A stretch of DNA of 32,807 bases from Opitutaceae bacterium (GTDB taxonomy: Bacteria; Verrucomicrobiota; Verrucomicrobiia; Opitutales; Opitutaceae), in NCBI GenBank assembly GCA_028688225.1, contig JAQTYQ010000035.1, forward strand, positions 1 to 32,807, given 5' to 3'. The position numbers and the translations under genes are program-made. This document shows, piece by piece, positions 1 through 7,400 of this stretch (within the stretch, counting starts at the first letter, position 1; every line of letters starts with the position of its first letter). The notes under the pieces are model-generated. The model was not told where the DNA came from. It saw nothing but the letters and a program-made list of their open reading frames with translations, and searched no databases.

Positions 1-169
1 CGGCATCGATGAAGCCACAGGTGTTGATCACGACGAGGTCGGCACCTTCGTAGGAAGGAGAAATCTCGTAACCCTCGCCGCGCAAACGGGTGAGGATGTG
101 CTCGGAATCGACTAAGGCCTTAGGACACCCTAGGGAGACTACACCTATACTTGGCGGTTTCTTGCTCAT
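1..169 (-). CDS. rimO: RimO, ribosomal protein S12 methylthiotransferase (5' part; continues past the left edge)
   Basis: RimO is a cytoplasmic radical-SAM enzyme that methylthiolates a conserved aspartate of ribosomal protein S12. The first 56 codons are visible. They hold the start of the N-terminal MTTase domain, with cluster cysteines in [12 protein letters not shown] (Cys15) and VINTCGF (Cys51), both diagnostic of RimO. The start ATG is at 169-167. Codons 5 to about 19 use A/T-ending codons (CCA, AGT, ATA, GTA, CTA, TTA), whereas the codons after GTC-GAT are mostly G/C-ending. I infer that the first ~19 codons are phage DNA and the rest host DNA, because the phage integrase gene starts only 13 bp away in the opposite direction. 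The native rimO promoter would therefore be separated from the gene. Identification is firm; the exact host/phage border is inferred. Confidence 0.93.
   Translation of the reverse strand, partial: MSKKPPSIGVVSLGCPKALVDSEHILTRLRGEGYEISPSYEGADLVVINTCGFIDA
101..135. other. Probable attL of the serine integrase inside rimO
   Basis: A perfect 12-bp palindrome CTAAGGCCTTAG (112-123) sits where rimO changes from A/T-ending to G/C-ending codons, encoding the conserved PKAL of RimO. A second palindrome, CCCTAGGG, lies at 128-135. Large serine integrases recombine imperfectly symmetric sites with a 2-bp crossover, and their gene usually lies next to one att site, as here. The exact crossover dinucleotide cannot be fixed without attR or an empty-site sequence. 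Confidence 0.6.
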
Positions 170-182
170 GTTGCGGCCTGCA

Positions 183-1808
183 ATGTCTAAACCCCGAGTA
201 TACAGCTACCTACGATTTTCTGATCCTAAGCAAGCCGCCGGCAGCTCTGTGGACCGCCAGACCGAGTACGCACACAGATGGGCCGCGGAGCGCGGGCTCC
301 AACTCGATGCCGCTCTCTCGATGCGGGACGAGGGCCTCTCGGCTTACCACCAGCGCCACATCACTGTCGGCGCGCTCGGCGTATTCCTCGCCGCGATCTC
401 CGAGGGCAGGATCGCCGCCGGCTCGGTCCTGATCGTTGAGGGCCTCGACCGACTATCACGCGCCGAGCCCATTCTCGCGCAGGCCCAGCTCTCGCAAATC
501 ATCAGCGCAGGGATTACTGTCGTGACCGCATCGGACGGGAAGGAATACAACCGGGAGCGCCTCAAGGCACAGCCGATGGATCTCGTCTATTCGCTGATAG
601 TGATGATCAGAGCCCACGAGGAAAGCGACACCAAGAGCAAGCGAATAAAAGCCGCCGTGCGCCGACAATGCGAGGGCTGGGTCGCCGGCACATTCCGGGG
701 AATCATCCGGAACGGGAAGGACCCCGCCTGGGCGCGATGGACCGGCACGCGCTTCGAGATCGTGGAGGAGCACGCGAACGCCGTCCGGTACGCTATCGAA
801 TTATTCAAGCTCGGAGAGGGTGGCCAGCGCGTCACGCGAGCCCTTGCAGAGAAGGGCCTAAAGCTCACCCCTGACGGCTCGAACGCCTCCCACTTTTACA
901 AAACCATCCGCCTACCCGCTCTCAAGGGCGTGAAGAGAATCGAAGCGGACGGCGAAGCCTACGAGCTGCACGACTATTACCCCCGCCTTCTATCCGACGC
1001 CGAATGGGCCGAGCTGCAACACCTCGCGACAGAGCGCCACCGCCGACGTGGCCACGGCGATATCGTCGGACTGATCACCGGCCTGAATCTGACCTATTGC
1101 GGATATTGCGGGCAGGCCGTCGTCGCCCAAAACCTGATGGGACGAGCCAAACCAGACGGGAGCCTCGCCGATGGACACCGCCGCCTGCTCTGTTGCGGAT
1201 ACAGCCACAGCACAGGGTGCCCCGTACCCGGGAGCAGCTCGGTCGTGCCCATCGAGCGCGCCATCCTCGGTTACTGCTCCGACCAGCTCAACCTTACGGC
1301 ACTCCTGACCGGAGACGGACAGGAGGCAGCACTGCGCGGACGGCTGGCCACCCTACGAGCCGAGATCGCGCACACCGAGCAACAGATCGCCCGAGTCACA
1401 GACGCAATGCTCGCCGACGACGCCCCGCCGGCTGCGTTCGCACGCCGGGCGCGGGATCTGGAGGCCCAGCTCGACCGCCAGAAGGCCGACGCACAGAGCA
1501 CGGAAAACGAGCTGGCCGCGGTAGCCAGGACGGAAGCCCCGGCCCTCGCCGAGACGTGGGCAGACCTCTCGACGCGCGCCCTTGAAATGGACAAAGACGC
1601 CCGCCTGCAGGTGCGCCGGCTCGTCGCTGACACCTTCGCACGGATAACTGTCTATCACGCAGGCACCAACCCTCACGCCGAGGGAAAGCGGCCCATCGAG
1701 GTGAAGCTAACGGCCAAGAGCGGGCAGTCCCGAACACTGCAGATAAATCGCAGGACGGGCGCCTTCACGACAGCCGCGGATTACATTCCGGCACCCACAC
1801 AACCATAA
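183..1808 (+). CDS. int: Large serine recombinase (phage integrase)
   Basis: This 541-aa protein is a site-specific recombinase that would integrate the phage into rimO and, with a directionality factor, excise it. The order is: a resolvase-type catalytic domain (about 1-155) with the nucleophile in the YLRFS motif (Ser13) and the conserved DRLSR segment; a Recombinase domain (about 165-290); a Cys4 zinc ribbon (YCGYCG, later CC and GC, about 315-370); then a coiled-coil region (about 390-460) typical of large serine integrases. The ATG at 183 was chosen because [13 protein letters not shown] gives the usual short lead into the catalytic serine; upstream in-frame codons would run back through rimO. 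No strong Shine-Dalgarno sequence is visible. No directionality factor could be recognised. Confidence 0.93.
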   Translation: MSKPRVYSYLRFSDPKQAAGSSVDRQTEYAHRWAAERGLQLDAALSMRDEGLSAYHQRHITVGALGVFLAAISEGRIAAGSVLIVEGLDRLSRAEPILAQAQLSQIISAGITVVTASDGKEYNRERLKAQPMDLVYSLIVMIRAHEESDTKSKRIKAAVRRQCEGWVAGTFRGIIRNGKDPAWARWTGTRFEIVEEHANAVRYAIELFKLGEGGQRVTRALAEKGLKLTPDGSNASHFYKTIRLPALKGVKRIEADGEAYELHDYYPRLLSDAEWAELQHLATERHRRRGHGDIVGLITGLNLTYCGYCGQAVVAQNLMGRAKPDGSLADGHRRLLCCGYSHSTGCPVPGSSSVVPIERAILGYCSDQLNLTALLTGDGQEAALRGRLATLRAEIAHTEQQIARVTDAMLADDAPPAAFARRARDLEAQLDRQKADAQSTENELAAVARTEAPALAETWADLSTRALEMDKDARLQVRRLVADTFARITVYHAGTNPHAEGKRPIEVKLTAKSGQSRTLQINRRTGAFTTAADYIPAPTQP

Positions 1809-1858
1809 ACAAAAATGTTTTCTTTTCCCTTGAGGGTGTAAACATTTTTGTTTATACT
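1806..1858 (+). promoter_or_regulatory. hicAB promoter with 15-bp inverted-repeat operator
   Basis: Two perfect 15-bp arms, TAAACAAAAATGTTT (1806-1820) and its reverse complement (1840-1854), flank a sigma70-type promoter: TTGAGG (1830-1835), 17-bp spacer, TATACT (1853-1858). The right arm overlaps the -10 box, so a protein bound there should block RNA polymerase. HicB antitoxins with a C-terminal DNA-binding domain autoregulate their operons in this way. The left arm includes the integrase stop codon. Confidence 0.8.
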
Positions 1859-1889
1859 TTGTACATGTTCAACGGATACGGGAGGTGCG

Positions 1890-2066
1890 GTGAAACAAAG
1901 CGAGTTCGTCAGATGGCTCGCCAAACAGGGAGCGACTTTCAAGGATGGCAGCAGGCACCTGAAGGTCTACCTAGACGGCAAACAGACCATCCTGCCGAGA
2001 CACCCTTCAGCAGAACTCAAAACGGGACTCGTTGAAGGCGTCAAGAAACAACTCGGTATCAAGTGA
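1890..2066 (+). CDS. hicA: HicA family mRNA interferase toxin
   Basis: This 58-aa protein matches HicA toxins, small dsRBD-fold ribonucleases that cut mRNA and arrest growth until neutralised by HicB. The usual size, the GSRHLKV motif with the catalytic histidine (His23), and the adjacent HicB gene all agree. The GTG at 1890 is preferred over upstream ATGs because a strong Shine-Dalgarno (GGGAGGT, 1880-1886) lies just before it and the family begins with MKQSE-like sequence. It is the first gene of a two-gene operon. Base composition is less GC-rich than the neighbours, consistent with an acquired addiction module. Confidence 0.9.
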   Translation: MKQSEFVRWLAKQGATFKDGSRHLKVYLDGKQTILPRHPSAELKTGLVEGVKKQLGIK

Positions 2067-2067
2067 G

Positions 2068-2089
2068 GGAGGCCCCGAAAGGGGCTTCC
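2068..2089 (+). promoter_or_regulatory. GNRA-capped hairpin between hicA and hicB
   Basis: Right after the hicA stop, the transcript can fold a 9-bp stem (one G-U pair) closed by a GAAA tetraloop: GGAGGCCCC, GAAA, GGGGCTTCC. No U-tract follows, so it is not a standard terminator. It could protect or separate the hicA message and shift the toxin/antitoxin ratio; that role is inference. Confidence 0.5.
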
Positions 2090-2125
2090 AACACCGCACC
2101 CTCATATACATATAGGAGTTCGACC

Positions 2126-2542
2126 ATGTATTACCCTGCACACTTTGAGCCGGCCACCGAGGGCGGGTTTGTCGTCACCTTCCGCGACATCCCCGAGGCG
2201 ATCACCCAAGGTGACACCGACGCCGAGGCGCTGGCCATGGCTGAGGATGCGCTGGTGTCCTCGATGGACTTCTATTTCGAGGATCGCCGCCGCGTCCCCG
2301 ACCCGTCCCCCTTGCAGGCCGGCGAGCGCCTGGTCGAACTGCCTCCCAGCATTTCGGCAAAAGTGCTCCTGCTGAACGAGCTGATCGATGGCGGGATCAG
2401 CAATGCGGAGCTGGCCCGCCGAATGGGCACCCGCCCGCAGGAGGTACAGCGGATCGTCGATCTTGGCCACGCGACCAAGATCGACACCATCGCCAGAGCA
2501 CTGCACGCGGTCGGGCGCCAAATGGAGATCCGAGTCGTATAA
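2126..2542 (+). CDS. hicB: HicB family antitoxin
   Basis: This 138-aa protein should bind and neutralise HicA and repress the operon. The N-terminal half (about 1-60, YYPAHFEPATEGGFVVTF, DIPEAITQGDT) is the partial RNase H fold of HicB. The C-terminal part (about 92-138, ISNAELARRMGTRPQEVQRIV) is a Cro/XRE-like helix-turn-helix. The ATG at 2126 has a Shine-Dalgarno (TAGGAG) and begins with the conserved MYYPA. It lies 59 bp after hicA. Confidence 0.9.
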   Translation: MYYPAHFEPATEGGFVVTFRDIPEAITQGDTDAEALAMAEDALVSSMDFYFEDRRRVPDPSPLQAGERLVELPPSISAKVLLLNELIDGGISNAELARRMGTRPQEVQRIVDLGHATKIDTIARALHAVGRQMEIRVV

Positions 2543-2548
2543 CCCCCC

Positions 2549-2576
2549 GAAACAGCCGGCGAGTGCCGGCTGTTTC
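2549..2576. terminator. Bidirectional terminator between hicB and the lysis genes
   Basis: A perfect 12-bp stem GAAACAGCCGGC / GCCGGCTGTTTC with a GAGT loop lies 6 bp after hicB and 5 bp before the end of the converging endolysin gene. The outer A/T pairs provide a short U-run in both directions, so it can end both transcripts. Confidence 0.8.
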
Positions 2577-2581
2577 ATTGG

Positions 2582-3031
2582 TCAAACAGCGACGGCCGCG
2601 GCCTCACCCAGCCTTCGCCCCGCGCGGAAGTCCGCGAGCGTCAGACCGCCCGTAAATTGAAAATGGGCAAGCTCACGGAACGAACGCCAGCGCCCGGCCC
2701 ATTCAAGCCCGCAGGCCTCGCCGATCCGGCCGAGTTGCTCCCACAGCTCGCCGTCCGAGCCGGACGTCCCCCACACCGGCTTACCGCTCCGGAGCGGGAC
2801 AACGTCAAACGCCACACGCCAGTTATGCCAACTCTCGCCGGCCTTGGCGTTGGTCACTCGCGCCCCTGACGTCGTCCTCCCTTGGGCATAAAGCGCCGCC
2901 TGCGACTCTTTGTCGCGGTAAGTGCTGGTGACCAGGACGTCGATCCCGAAGCCCTTGCAGCGGGCAAGAAAATCGCGGCACTTGGCCGCGACGATAGGGT
3001 GAAGATCCTCGATCTTTCGCGAATTGATCAT
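2582..3031 (-). CDS. M15 family peptidase endolysin
   Basis: A 149-aa protein of the M15 (D-Ala-D-Ala carboxypeptidase / L-alanyl-D-glutamate peptidase) family. It would cut peptidoglycan peptides to lyse the host. Zinc-ligand motifs are visible: SWHNWRVAFD (His69, Asp76) and ELAHFQF (His123). No signal peptide or transmembrane segment is seen, so release would need a holin; a holin candidate is encoded upstream in the same operon. The ATG at 3031 is preceded by GAGGGA and overlaps the stop of the upstream gene by four bases (ATGA), implying translational coupling. It is the last gene of the late operon. Confidence 0.87.
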   Translation of the reverse strand: MINSRKIEDLHPIVAAKCRDFLARCKGFGIDVLVTSTYRDKESQAALYAQGRTTSGARVTNAKAGESWHNWRVAFDVVPLRSGKPVWGTSGSDGELWEQLGRIGEACGLEWAGRWRSFRELAHFQFTGGLTLADFRAGRRLGEAAAVAV

Positions 3032-3369
3032 GCTGTCCCTCGATGTTGAATTTGATCGGTCGCCCGCCGGAACCGCGGCCGATACTCCGGCCTGCAGAAC
3101 TCCTCGGGCACCCTGCTTTTCCAATAACGCCCGGTGACGTGCTGCACGGCGCAGATCGCGAGCGTGATCAGCAACGAATAGGCATCAGGCGACCAGCCGA
3201 CAACGACGGGTGCGCCCAAGCCCCAGAGCGCCGCGACAGCGAGCACCCAAAACACCAGACGGACGTCCGCGTGAACGACCTCCCGACTCATGAACACCGC
3301 CCGAACGAACACCGAGCCGAACAGATAGAGACACATGCAGACGTGCATGACAGTCAGGACGAGGATCAC
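3028..3369 (-). CDS. Small membrane protein of the lysis cassette
   Basis: A 113-aa protein with an N-terminal hydrophobic helix (about 3-25) and two more hydrophobic stretches (about 38-57 and 63-82), followed by a basic, arginine-rich C-terminus. I do not recognise a family. It overlaps the holin candidate upstream and the endolysin downstream by four bases each, so it is made with the lysis proteins. It could be a second holin, a pinholin or an accessory lysis protein. Confidence 0.65.
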   Translation of the reverse strand: MILVLTVMHVCMCLYLFGSVFVRAVFMSREVVHADVRLVFWVLAVAALWGLGAPVVVGWSPDAYSLLITLAICAVQHVTGRYWKSRVPEEFCRPEYRPRFRRATDQIQHRGTA

Positions 3370-3740
3370 TTGCGCCCCCCTTCACCGGCCCACGTTTGAA
3401 CGATGGCGCCGAGGGCCTGAAAGATCGGCCGCCACCCATTACCCATAGCCCCAATGATCAGCGCCACGGGTGCCAGCCCTTCGCTGATCGGGAGCCCCCA
3501 TGTCCGCTCAACGATGCCGGCGAGCACCGACGTGAGCACCAGCGCCGTCGCCGTACAGCGGAGCAACAGCCAGGCGCCCGCGATCCGGGACTCGGTCCGA
3601 GCCGCCGAGAGAGGCCACATCGCCCCGGCGACCGCCGACAGCGCGATCAGCACATACGGCCCCGCCATCGGCCCCAGGAGCGCCACAAAGAGCACCGTCA
3701 GGCTGACGCCCGAGGCCGTCGTTACAGTTGGTTCTGCCAT
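3366..3740 (-). CDS. Putative holin
   Basis: A 124-aa protein with three to four hydrophobic segments (about 10-28, 30-48, 60-82 and 92-112) and a charged C-terminus. Position directly before the endolysin and size both fit a holin, which would make the inner-membrane lesions that release endolysin. The ATG at 3740 has a good Shine-Dalgarno (GGAGGAAGG), and the upstream in-frame codons run through a terminator. The function is inferred from context and topology, not from a recognised motif. Confidence 0.65.
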   Translation of the reverse strand: MAEPTVTTASGVSLTVLFVALLGPMAGPYVLIALSAVAGAMWPLSAARTESRIAGAWLLLRCTATALVLTSVLAGIVERTWGLPISEGLAPVALIIGAMGNGWRPIFQALGAIVQTWAGEGGRK

Positions 3741-3750
3741 CCTTCCTCCA

Positions 3751-3774
3751 AATAAAAACCCGCCTGAGCGGGTT
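3751..3774 (-). terminator. Rho-independent terminator directly before the lysis genes
   Basis: Read on the minus strand: stem AACCCGC, loop TCAG, stem GCGGGTT, then TTTTATT. It lies between the tail genes and the holin and touches the holin ribosome binding site. Late transcripts must read through it to express lysis genes, consistent with an antiterminated late operon. Confidence 0.82.
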
Positions 3775-3785
3775 GGTTTCAAATC

Positions 3786-3801
3786 GTGCAGACGTCTGCA
3801 C
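3786..3801. repeat. Dispersed 16-bp palindrome, copy 1 (perfect)
   Basis: GTGCAGACGTCTGCAC, perfect. It is in the short non-coding stretch just upstream (minus-strand sense) of the lysis terminator. Other copies: 9054, 15717, 20526, 25843 and 28294. Confidence 0.95.
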
Positions 3802-3840
3802 TCAGGGCTTCGCGCGCAACTCCCGCAAGATCTCCTTCAT
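3802..3840 (-). CDS. Possible 12-aa peptide MKEILRELRAKP
   Basis: A tiny open frame starts with an ATG that overlaps the stop of the DUF4376 gene (ATGA), with GGAG nine bases upstream, and ends at the palindrome. The overlap style matches the real gene junctions of this phage. It is too short for a homology judgement and may be chance or a remnant. Confidence 0.25.
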   Translation of the reverse strand: MKEILRELRAKP

Positions 3841-4451
3841 ATCGTCTCCAAAGTCGAGAGGACTGCAGCCACGTGGGCCTCGATAGCGCTCAGATCATCG
3901 AGGGCATCCAGCGCATCCTTGCCATTGATCCGCGCCGCCTCGATGGCCGGGCCGATCACTTCGCGCCAGTAGCCCCCGAGTGCCGCGATGCGGGTCGCGG
4001 CCTGCGTCGGGGTCATCCAGGTGTGCGGCTGACTCTCTCCGGCCACGAAGGGATACGGCGTCAGGTCGGGGGGATAGCCCGCAGCAATGAAGGCCAGCGC
4101 CTCCTGATACTTGGCAGTGTAGGTTTCACCCTGCCCTGGCACCGTCGTGATGTAGCGCGAACGGGCACGGCCGGCAGCGGCATCGATGGCCACAGCGCCG
4201 AGCCCCCTCGCATCCGCAATAGCGGAGGGCGGCTGCACCCACGCCTGCGAAAGCCAATCCCACTCATGGTGGGAAGACGGACGATCCGGAAAAGGGGTAA
4301 AGGCGAGGTTCGAAATGAAGTGGGTATCGTCCGAGTACGGATCTTCGGACGAAATCCACTGCTCGTCAGCTTGGGCTGCGTAAATAGCCTCATCGAGCGG
4401 AGCCGATAGGCGCCGAGTGATGCGCCCATATGGGTCGAAAAAATAAATCAT
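3837..4451 (-). CDS. DUF4376-type phage tail-associated protein
   Basis: A 204-aa protein. The N-terminus (MIYFFDPYGRITRRLSAP) and the C-terminal region (about 105-200, with AKYQEALAF, PHTWMTPTQAA, IEAARINGKDALDAL) resemble DUF4376 proteins encoded beside tail tip or fibre genes, some of which act as fibre assembly factors. The ATG at 4451 overlaps the tail tip protein stop (ATGA). The first third is less GC-rich than the rest, as often seen in exchanged host-range modules. The family call is moderately sure; the molecular role is not known. Confidence 0.7.
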   Translation of the reverse strand: MIYFFDPYGRITRRLSAPLDEAIYAAQADEQWISSEDPYSDDTHFISNLAFTPFPDRPSSHHEWDWLSQAWVQPPSAIADARGLGAVAIDAAAGRARSRYITTVPGQGETYTAKYQEALAFIAAGYPPDLTPYPFVAGESQPHTWMTPTQAATRIAALGGYWREVIGPAIEAARINGKDALDALDDLSAIEAHVAAVLSTLETI

Positions 4452-7400
4452 CGTTTTGCCCCCAATAGAACCAATCCACGCTGGCCTACAGCCGCGACGG
4501 ATGCCGCGGATGCATAAACGGTGTAGGTGCCAGACACAGCACCAATGCACGACACCGCAAAATTCTTGTACGCCACCAAGGAATCCCCATTTGCGCCTGA
4601 ATAAACAACCGAGCCCGTGGGATCAAGTATCCGAAAGGACACCCTATAGGTGTGCATGCAGGTGAAAATTATGATTACGGGGCTCCCCTGAGTGTCTATG
4701 TACAGCGACTGCACCGCCACCTCTGACGTGATCCCCGCCAAGGTTGCGGCTGTATAGACGCTCCGGGGGACCGTCACCGCCTCGCCCTGCAAGTGCAGCG
4801 TGCTGACGATGTTTGCCGATCCAGTGTTGATGCTGGTGGCTTCGATATTTCCCCGGGCCAGCACGTTCATGAATTCGGCGTAGCCATCCCTACGGATCAG
4901 CCAACCCGCCGAACCGTAGGTGAAGTTGCTCGACCAGATATCACCACCGATTTGTGCGTTACCGATGGCGGCGCTCTCGATATAGGTGCTGGCATTTCCG
5001 TCCGTGATCTTGCTCAAGTTCGCAAACGCCCCCCGACCGACGCCCGGCGTATAGGTGCTGGGCACCGTCTGCGCTGCGGTCGCCTCACCGAAATAGGGCT
5101 GACACAACCACGCAAACGATGTGCCCTGCCCCGCGTCCGTGTCACTCTTGCGCCAGTACGCCGCCGCATAAACAGCCCCAGCAGGCGCCACCACAAAGAT
5201 CGCCGCGTGAGTCCACACGGACAAATCGCGCCCCCCCGAGCTGCGCGCCACCCAGCCAGTCCCCGTACCCCCGGGGACCACCACATCGTTCACATCGAAG
5301 AAATCGACCCACAGCCCGGAGTCAGCACGGTGCGCCGCCAACTTCCCGGAGAACTCGTAACGCTTGCCGGGCATCACGGGAATGCCAGAAGCCCGGGAGC
5401 CATACGGCCCGTTCACGTAGACGTCGGCGCCGATGTTCCATTGATTGCCGCTCCTCGCGCCCTGCTGGATCTCAAGACATTGGGCGCTTGCCGGGCGCCA
5501 CGTGTCATCCACCCGAAGCGGCGTAAAGGTGCAGCCGCCCGGATTCCAGCCGAAGAAGACCGGCGCCACGATGCCGCCGCCAAACTCGGTATTGGAGAGC
5601 AAATTGCCCCCCATACCCACGTTCAGATTGGACGCATCAGCCCCCACCGTCGCCCCGGCCTGAATGCCGGCGAGCTTCGTTGCCTCCCCCGAATTGATCC
5701 CCGACAGACTGGTCGGAACGCCCGACACCTTCGCGTAAGGAACACCCGAGCCCGAGGCCAGCAAGACCGAGCCGTCAGCCCCGCGAATCGTGAAGACCGT
5801 CCCATCCCACGTAAAGCCGGCGCCGGTCGGGTTGCCGACGTGGAGCTTATAGACCCCGCTGTGATAGCCCGCCCAGATGCCCGTCCCGGTCATGTAGCCC
5901 GTGGAGCCGCCCCGGATGAATCCGGCGGCGTCGAGCGTGATCGACCCCGAGGTCATCGCGCCCAGGTTGGCCGTGATCGCCGAGAGCTGCGACACCGCGA
6001 GACGATCCGCTGCCACGCTTGCCGCGACAAGGTTCGCCCCGTCCCGGGTGTTTTTCCACGCCGTACCATCCCAACCCCACAGGCCCCGCAGCGCCGCCGT
6101 GCCGGTATCGAGGAACACAGCCAGGTCACCATTGACCGCGGCCGGGTTCGCCGGCAGCGACGTGACCGAGCGCACCCCGAGCGCCCCGGTGACGGCGACC
6201 GAGATCTCCCCGGACGTCGTCATGCTGTCCTTGCCGAACACGTCGTAATGCGCCACGCGCACGTAATACGTGCCGGCCGAGAGCCCCATCGCGGAATACC
6301 ACGTATCCGGGCCGTCATAGACGGGGGTCGTGACCGAAGGGTTAAACCCCGAGGTCGCGCTGATCCACACCCGCGTGCCCGAATAGTCGGTATCCGCCGG
6401 CCGGTTGGTGCTGACCACCAGACTGGCGCCCGCCGCGGCCGTCGAGATCCCGGTCGCGCCCCCCACCTGCGGGTTCGTCGCGGCAAGCACAGCAGGGCTT
6501 CCGCTCGTGCCGTTCGCCGCGACCGCATAGACGCGAAACTCCAGACTGCGATAAGGCCCGCCGTCTGCCTTTGAATCCTCGAACGCGTAGGCGTAACGGG
6601 TTGAGCCGATGCCGGCGACGGTCCGCCGCTTCACGCCCCCCGACCAGACCTCGACGGTATAGCTCGTCGCGCCCGGGTAAGCGTTCCACTTCACAGCGCA
6701 GGCCGTGCCCGTAAAGGCCTGCTGCAGCGCAAGGCCGGCAACCGTGCCAAGCGGCGCGCCCTGCACCGCGTAAGCCGTAGGCGTGAGCGAGGCGAGATCC
6801 TGAAACGCCCCACCGAACAGATTGAACGCCTGCAGCTTGACGTAAAGGGTCTTTCCAATCAGCGCCGGGTCGTAGGCGTAGCGAAACACCCGCTCGTCGC
6901 ACCGGACCACTTTGCTCCCGAGCGCATGAGCCGTGATCGGCGTCCCGTAGGCGCCCCGCCGGAGGCTGGTCAGGCCGTAGCGATTGACGCCGGTCAGCGC
7001 CGCCGCCTGATAGCTCACCAGCTCGCCACCGACCCAGCACAAGGTATTGAACAGATCCCGTTCGTCTGCGGTGCCGCCCAGGAGCGCACCGCCGGAGACA
7101 GACAGATCGACGGCGAGCGTGCTGGTCGTGTCCGGGTCTGCGACGAGCGGGAGAGCCGCCGTCGTCACACCATGCCGGGACTTGCCCGACAGCACCCCCA
7201 CCTGTTGATACGTCACATTGTCGAGCGACACCCAGACGGCACAGCCCCCGTAGGACTCGCCGCCCGAGGTCGCCAGCCAGATCTCGGGCTGGCCCGCGAG
7301 GCTGACCGGCGGCTCAAACAGGACCGGCGCCGCTGCGTTGCCCGGGGCGACGTTCATATCGACGCTGTACCCGCTTGGCGGCTGCGGAGGCACCACAGGC

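Noticed and set aside
1848..1889. Upstream ATG for hicA
   Set aside because: It lies inside the promoter/operator, upstream of the predicted transcript start; GTG 1890 has the strong ribosome site.
3334..3347. Seventh copy of the palindrome (TGCAGACGTGCATG in the lysis membrane gene)
   Set aside because: It has one good half but lacks two bases in the other half; together with half-sites near 5066, 12571, 12677 and 28123 it is within what chance half-sites would give.
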